Shown one piece after another: positions 61,163 to 64,000 of a DNA stretch of 64,000 nt. Positions within the stretch are counted from its first letter, which is position 1. Each line of letters begins with the position of its first letter. Source of the DNA: Salinibacterium sp. (GTDB lineage: Bacteria; Actinomycetota; Actinomycetes; Actinomycetales; Microbacteriaceae); NCBI GenBank assembly GCA_025351795.1, contig JANXVG010000052.1, forward strand, positions 58,790-122,789, in the 5' to 3' direction. A program made the position numbers and the translations under genes. The notes beneath the pieces were generated by a model. That model ran no database searches. It was not told the DNA's origin and was given only the letters and a program-made list of their open reading frames with translations.

Positions 61163-62247
61163 AGATCCTGTTCGACTGCCGATACGTGCGGTTTCCGCGC
61201 CACGACGGCATCAGTAGGTATTCGGCGAGTCTGGTCGAGGCGCTCAGCGCGCTGCATCCGGTCACGATGATGATCAGCGATGAGAGGCAACTCACGATGT
61301 TGCCCGATCTGCCGTGGGTCATGGGGCCGTCACCGACTGGCCCACTCGAGCCGTTCACCGGTGCACGCATCAACAAATTCGCCCCGGACATCGTCTTCAG
61401 TCCCATGCAGACGATTGGGCCGATCGGGCGAAAATTCGCGCTAGTGACGACCGTCCACGACCTGATCTACTACACGAATCGCACCCCCCCACGCAACATT
61501 CCAGGACCGGTTCGCCTGCTATGGCGCATCTATCACCTCACCTGGGCATTCCAACGCGCGCTGCTCAACCGAGCGGATGCCCACCTCGCCGATTCCGAGA
61601 CAACGCGCGATCTGATGGTGCAGCATCGACTGTCGCGCCACCCAATCACGGTGGTGCTGCTCGGAACCGATCGGCCGCTTAAGCTCGCGTCTCGTACCAG
61701 GCCGCGTGGCAACACGCTCGTGTACATGGGCTCATTCATGTCGTACAAGAACGTTGACCAGCTTGTGCAGGGCATGGCCCTGCTACCCGGTTATCGGTTG
61801 CAGCTGATGAGCCGCCTGGATGGGGCCGAACGTGCCAGACTCGAGGGGATCGCACCTGCCGGTTCACTCGAGTTTCTCAACGGCGCAACAGACGAGGCGT
61901 ACCAGAGCGCCCTTGCGAATGCGACCGCCCTGGTTACCGCATCGAAAGACGAAGGCTTCGGCCTGCCGCTCGTCGAGGCGATGGCGGTGGGCACGCCACT
62001 CGTCGTGAGCGACATCCCGATCTTCCGTGAGATCGGGGGAGACGTCGCGAGCTATTTTGAGCCGACTCCCGAGTCTTTCGCAACCGTGGTGAGGTCGCTC
62101 GAGGACCCGAAACTTTGGAAACGGCAGTCTGCGCTCGCGGTGCAACGTTCAGCACTCTTTGACTGGCAGATCGCGGCGTCGGCCTTGCTTGGGGTGCTCG
62201 AAGAAACCTACCTGGCGCGGTTACGAAACCGAAAGCACGACGGCTGA
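61159..62247 (+). CDS. GT4-family glycosyltransferase
   Basis: The 362-residue GT-B protein starts MKILFDCRYVRFPRHDGISRYS and has the C-terminal donor-site region with VTASKDEGFGLPLVEAMAVGTP, the E-x7-E pattern of GT4 enzymes. Likely it uses a nucleotide sugar to glycosylate a lipid or polysaccharide. The acceptor is not evident. The GTG start overlaps the hydrolase stop. The last 27 bases overlap the 3' end of the opposing YbaK gene. Confidence 0.9.
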   Translation: MKILFDCRYVRFPRHDGISRYSASLVEALSALHPVTMMISDERQLTMLPDLPWVMGPSPTGPLEPFTGARINKFAPDIVFSPMQTIGPIGRKFALVTTVHDLIYYTNRTPPRNIPGPVRLLWRIYHLTWAFQRALLNRADAHLADSETTRDLMVQHRLSRHPITVVLLGTDRPLKLASRTRPRGNTLVYMGSFMSYKNVDQLVQGMALLPGYRLQLMSRLDGAERARLEGIAPAGSLEFLNGATDEAYQSALANATALVTASKDEGFGLPLVEAMAVGTPLVVSDIPIFREIGGDVASYFEPTPESFATVVRSLEDPKLWKRQSALAVQRSALFDWQIAASALLGVLEETYLARLRNRKHDG

Positions 62248-62676
62248 CGTCAGTTCGACAAGGTGTGCGGGGGCGATCGGAAATACTGCCCGCGAGCTTC
62301 CTGCTGCGGCCCAGACCTCGTCGAGCTCGAGCAGGTCGGCATCGATGATCGTGCGGATGATTGACGCGTGCCCGAATGGTGGTACTCCGCCAATGCTGTA
62401 GCCGGTAATCGACTTGACCGATTTGGCATCCGCCATCGCGACGGTCACCCCGAGCGCCGCGGACACCCGACCCAAATCCACCCGATTAGGACCAGACACG
62501 AGCAGCAGCAGCGGCTCGTCGCCCGCGATGACCAAGAGGCTCTTGACGATCGCGGCCACCGGGCACCCGACGGCTGTGGCTGCATCGGCGGCGGTATGCG
62601 TCGACTCCGACATTTCTGTAACCTCGACCTCGACCTTGAGCAACGACGAGCGCTCGATGAAGCTCGCAACACTCAT
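62221..62676 (-). CDS. YbaK/EbsC-family aminoacyl-tRNA deacylase-like protein
   Basis: The 151-residue protein has the YbaK fold pattern: HTAADAATAVGCPVAAIVKSLL with the conserved Lys, VSGPNRVDLGRV, and GYSIGGVPPFGH. YbaK proteins remove misattached amino acids from tRNA, often Cys from tRNA-Pro. The exact specificity here is not known. ATG 62676 overlaps the stop of the upstream phosphatase gene as ATGA. Its 3' end overlaps the convergent glycosyltransferase. Confidence 0.92.
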   Translation of the reverse strand: MSVASFIERSSLLKVEVEVTEMSESTHTAADAATAVGCPVAAIVKSLLVIAGDEPLLLLVSGPNRVDLGRVSAALGVTVAMADAKSVKSITGYSIGGVPPFGHASIIRTIIDADLLELDEVWAAAGSSRAVFPIAPAHLVELTSAVVLSVS

Positions 62677-63323
62677 CGGATAACCCACTCGCGGCCTTCG
62701 ACGGCGTTTTGTACCTCGAGCTCGTCGGTCGCACACTCGAGAGATTCGGTCTCGATCGGGTCGTCGAACGCGATGAGCTCAAGCGAACCGTCTGCGTGCC
62801 GGAAGCTGTGCACCGAGCCATTGCGAATCGACCCGTGGTGGCCAGCGGGATCCACGGCGTTGAGCACGGCGCGGATTACTCCGCCGTGACTCACCACCAA
62901 GACGCGCTCGCCCGGATGTGCATCCGCAATCGCAATGAGGGCTGGAACGACGCGAGCCGTCACGGCCTCACGCGTCTCCTGCCCGGGAATCGTATCTCGG
63001 TGGGTACGAAAGTCGGCACCGAACCGTGCGTCGATTTCCTCGTCGGAGAGGCCCTCCGCCGCACCATAGTTGCGCTCGACCAACGCTGCATCCGTTGTCG
63101 GCATGGGCAGTCCGGTGGCTACGGCGATGATGCTCGCGGTTTCGACAGCCCGAGACAGCGGGCTTGCGACGACAGCATCCCAGTCGCGGCCAGCGAGCAG
63201 GCGCCCGGTTGCAGCCGCCTGTCCTCGACCGGTGTCATTGAGCGGAATATCGGTGGAACCCTGAATTCGGCGAGCGAGATTCCAGTCAGTTTCTCCGTGG
63301 CGAACGAGGTACAGCTCCGTCAT
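62673..63323 (-). CDS. Histidine phosphatase family protein
   Basis: The 216-residue protein has the phosphohistidine motif LVRHGETDWN (His9) near its N-terminus, IQGSTDIPLND, and the second catalytic His in VLVVSHGGVIRAVL. It could be a phosphoglycerate mutase-like sugar-phosphate phosphatase; family members vary too much to name the substrate. I chose ATG 63323 because AAAGGG lies six bases upstream. In-frame starts at 63338 and 63329 are alternatives. Confidence 0.9.
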   Translation of the reverse strand: MTELYLVRHGETDWNLARRIQGSTDIPLNDTGRGQAAATGRLLAGRDWDAVVASPLSRAVETASIIAVATGLPMPTTDAALVERNYGAAEGLSDEEIDARFGADFRTHRDTIPGQETREAVTARVVPALIAIADAHPGERVLVVSHGGVIRAVLNAVDPAGHHGSIRNGSVHSFRHADGSLELIAFDDPIETESLECATDELEVQNAVEGREWVIR

Positions 63324-63350
63324 GGTCATCCCTTTCACGGGACGCCATGC

Positions 63351-64000
63351 CTAACCGACAAGTCGCCCGACGAGCGATACCAGTGTCTCCGACGTCCCGG
63401 CATCAATCTTAACAGCCGCTCTCGCATCACCCTTTGTGAAGCCACGGTTGATGACCACGATCGGCAGGCGGCGGCGGCTGGCCTGCTCGAGAAGCCGGAT
63501 GCCGGAGTTGACCACGAGGGATGACCCCGCCACCAGCAGGGCATCAGCAGCAGTCACGAGTGCACTCGCTTCAGCGAACTTCTCTTTCGGCACGAACTCG
63601 CCAAAGAACACCACATCAGGTTTGAGAACACCACCGCACACACTGCAGGCGGGGATGACGAAGTTATCAACACCGATCACGTCGACGTCGCCGTCGGGCG
63701 AGAGCTGCACGTTCTCGGGAAGCTCAATCCACGGGTTGTCCGCCGTGATGCGCGAGGCAATATCCGCTCGCGCGAAGTACTGGCCGCAGGTAAGACAGCG
63801 CACGCGATCCATCGAACCGTGCAGGTCGACCACCCGCTGCGACCCGGCGCGCACATGCAAGCCGTCGACATTCTGGGTGACAATGCCGTTCACGACCCCA
63901 GCGAGCTCGAGTTCGACAAGCGCGGCGTGCCCCGCGTTCGGTCGCGCACTATCGAACCGCTTCCAGCCCAGGTGGCTTCCCGCCCAATACCGTCGGCGAT
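63351..64000 (-). CDS. NAD-dependent protein deacetylase (sirtuin), 5' end outside the window
   Basis: The frame enters from the right edge and ends with TAG at 63351, leaving about 216 residues. The sequence has the Sir2 features: RFDSARPNAGH before GIVTQNVDGLH, catalytic His in VDLHGS, the four zinc cysteines as CLTC and CSVC, then PDVVFFGE and the NAD-binding GSSLVVNSG. Sirtuins remove acyl groups from lysines using NAD. The translation upstream of the GTG at 63893 (YWAGSHLGWKRFD) is conserved sirtuin sequence, so that GTG is internal. Confidence 0.93.
   Translation of the reverse strand, partial: RRRYWAGSHLGWKRFDSARPNAGHAALVELELAGVVNGIVTQNVDGLHVRAGSQRVVDLHGSMDRVRCLTCGQYFARADIASRITADNPWIELPENVQLSPDGDVDVIGVDNFVIPACSVCGGVLKPDVVFFGEFVPKEKFAEASALVTAADALLVAGSSLVVNSGIRLLEQASRRRLPIVVINRGFTKGDARAAVKIDAGTSETLVSLVGRLVG

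Overview
The window is ordinary chromosomal DNA from a high-G+C actinobacterium, most likely of the family Microbacteriaceae. The evidence is the gene content: WhiA, RbpA, OpcA, a PdtaR-type ANTAR regulator beside polA, an actinobacterial-type GlgA and a DUF3099 protein. Gene order also fits (trpBA-lgt-gltBD-pyk; uvrBAC-rapZ-whiA; gap-pgk-tpiA-secG-rbpA facing a tkt-tal-pgi-zwf-opcA-pgl operon). I see no insertion sequence, prophage, CRISPR array, rRNA operon or defence island. Genes are tightly packed and no gap between genes exceeds about 270 bases. Coordinates are given for the start codon I prefer, which often lies inside a longer open frame.

Layout. 1-9656 (+): end of trpB, trpA, lgt, gltB, gltD, pyk, then a terminator. 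9896-11997 (+): an unrecognised 90-residue protein with an FHA-like protein, tRNA-Leu(CAA), and a PdtaR-like regulator; a hotdog thioesterase faces back (-). 12483-19403 (+): polA, an HPr protein, a DUF885 zinc peptidase coupled to a divergent thymidylate-synthase-fold protein, and rpsA. 19592-29177 (+): coaE, uvrB, uvrA, uvrC, rapZ, whiA. 29345-33858 (+): sodA, gap, pgk, tpiA, secG, rbpA. 33867-42039 (-): pgl, opcA, zwf, pgi, tal, tkt, transcribed as tkt to pgl.

42311-52517: ctaB (+) and ctaA (-) for heme O/A; sufB-sufD-Rieske-sufC-DUF59 (+) for Fe-S assembly; bioY (-); an ABC-F ATPase (+); and a minus-strand trio of DUF3099, a small Cys/His protein and SURF1. 52613-64000: fabG (+), serB and glgC (-), glgA (+), an ABC ATPase (+), zinc-free L31 (+), a DEDDh exonuclease (-), treS (-), an alpha/beta hydrolase coupled to a GT4 glycosyltransferase (+), and a YbaK protein, histidine phosphatase and truncated sirtuin (-).

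Functionally the centre is a carbon-metabolism island. Lower glycolysis runs on one strand and the pentose phosphate pathway on the other, with glutamate synthesis, nucleotide excision repair, cytochrome oxidase maturation (ctaA, ctaB, SURF1), Fe-S assembly and glycogen/trehalose metabolism around it. The least explained parts are the thymidylate-synthase-fold protein, the FHA pair, and a repeated arrangement in which a TAnnnT hexamer sits 6-7 bases before a start codon with no ribosome binding site, which points to many leaderless mRNAs.
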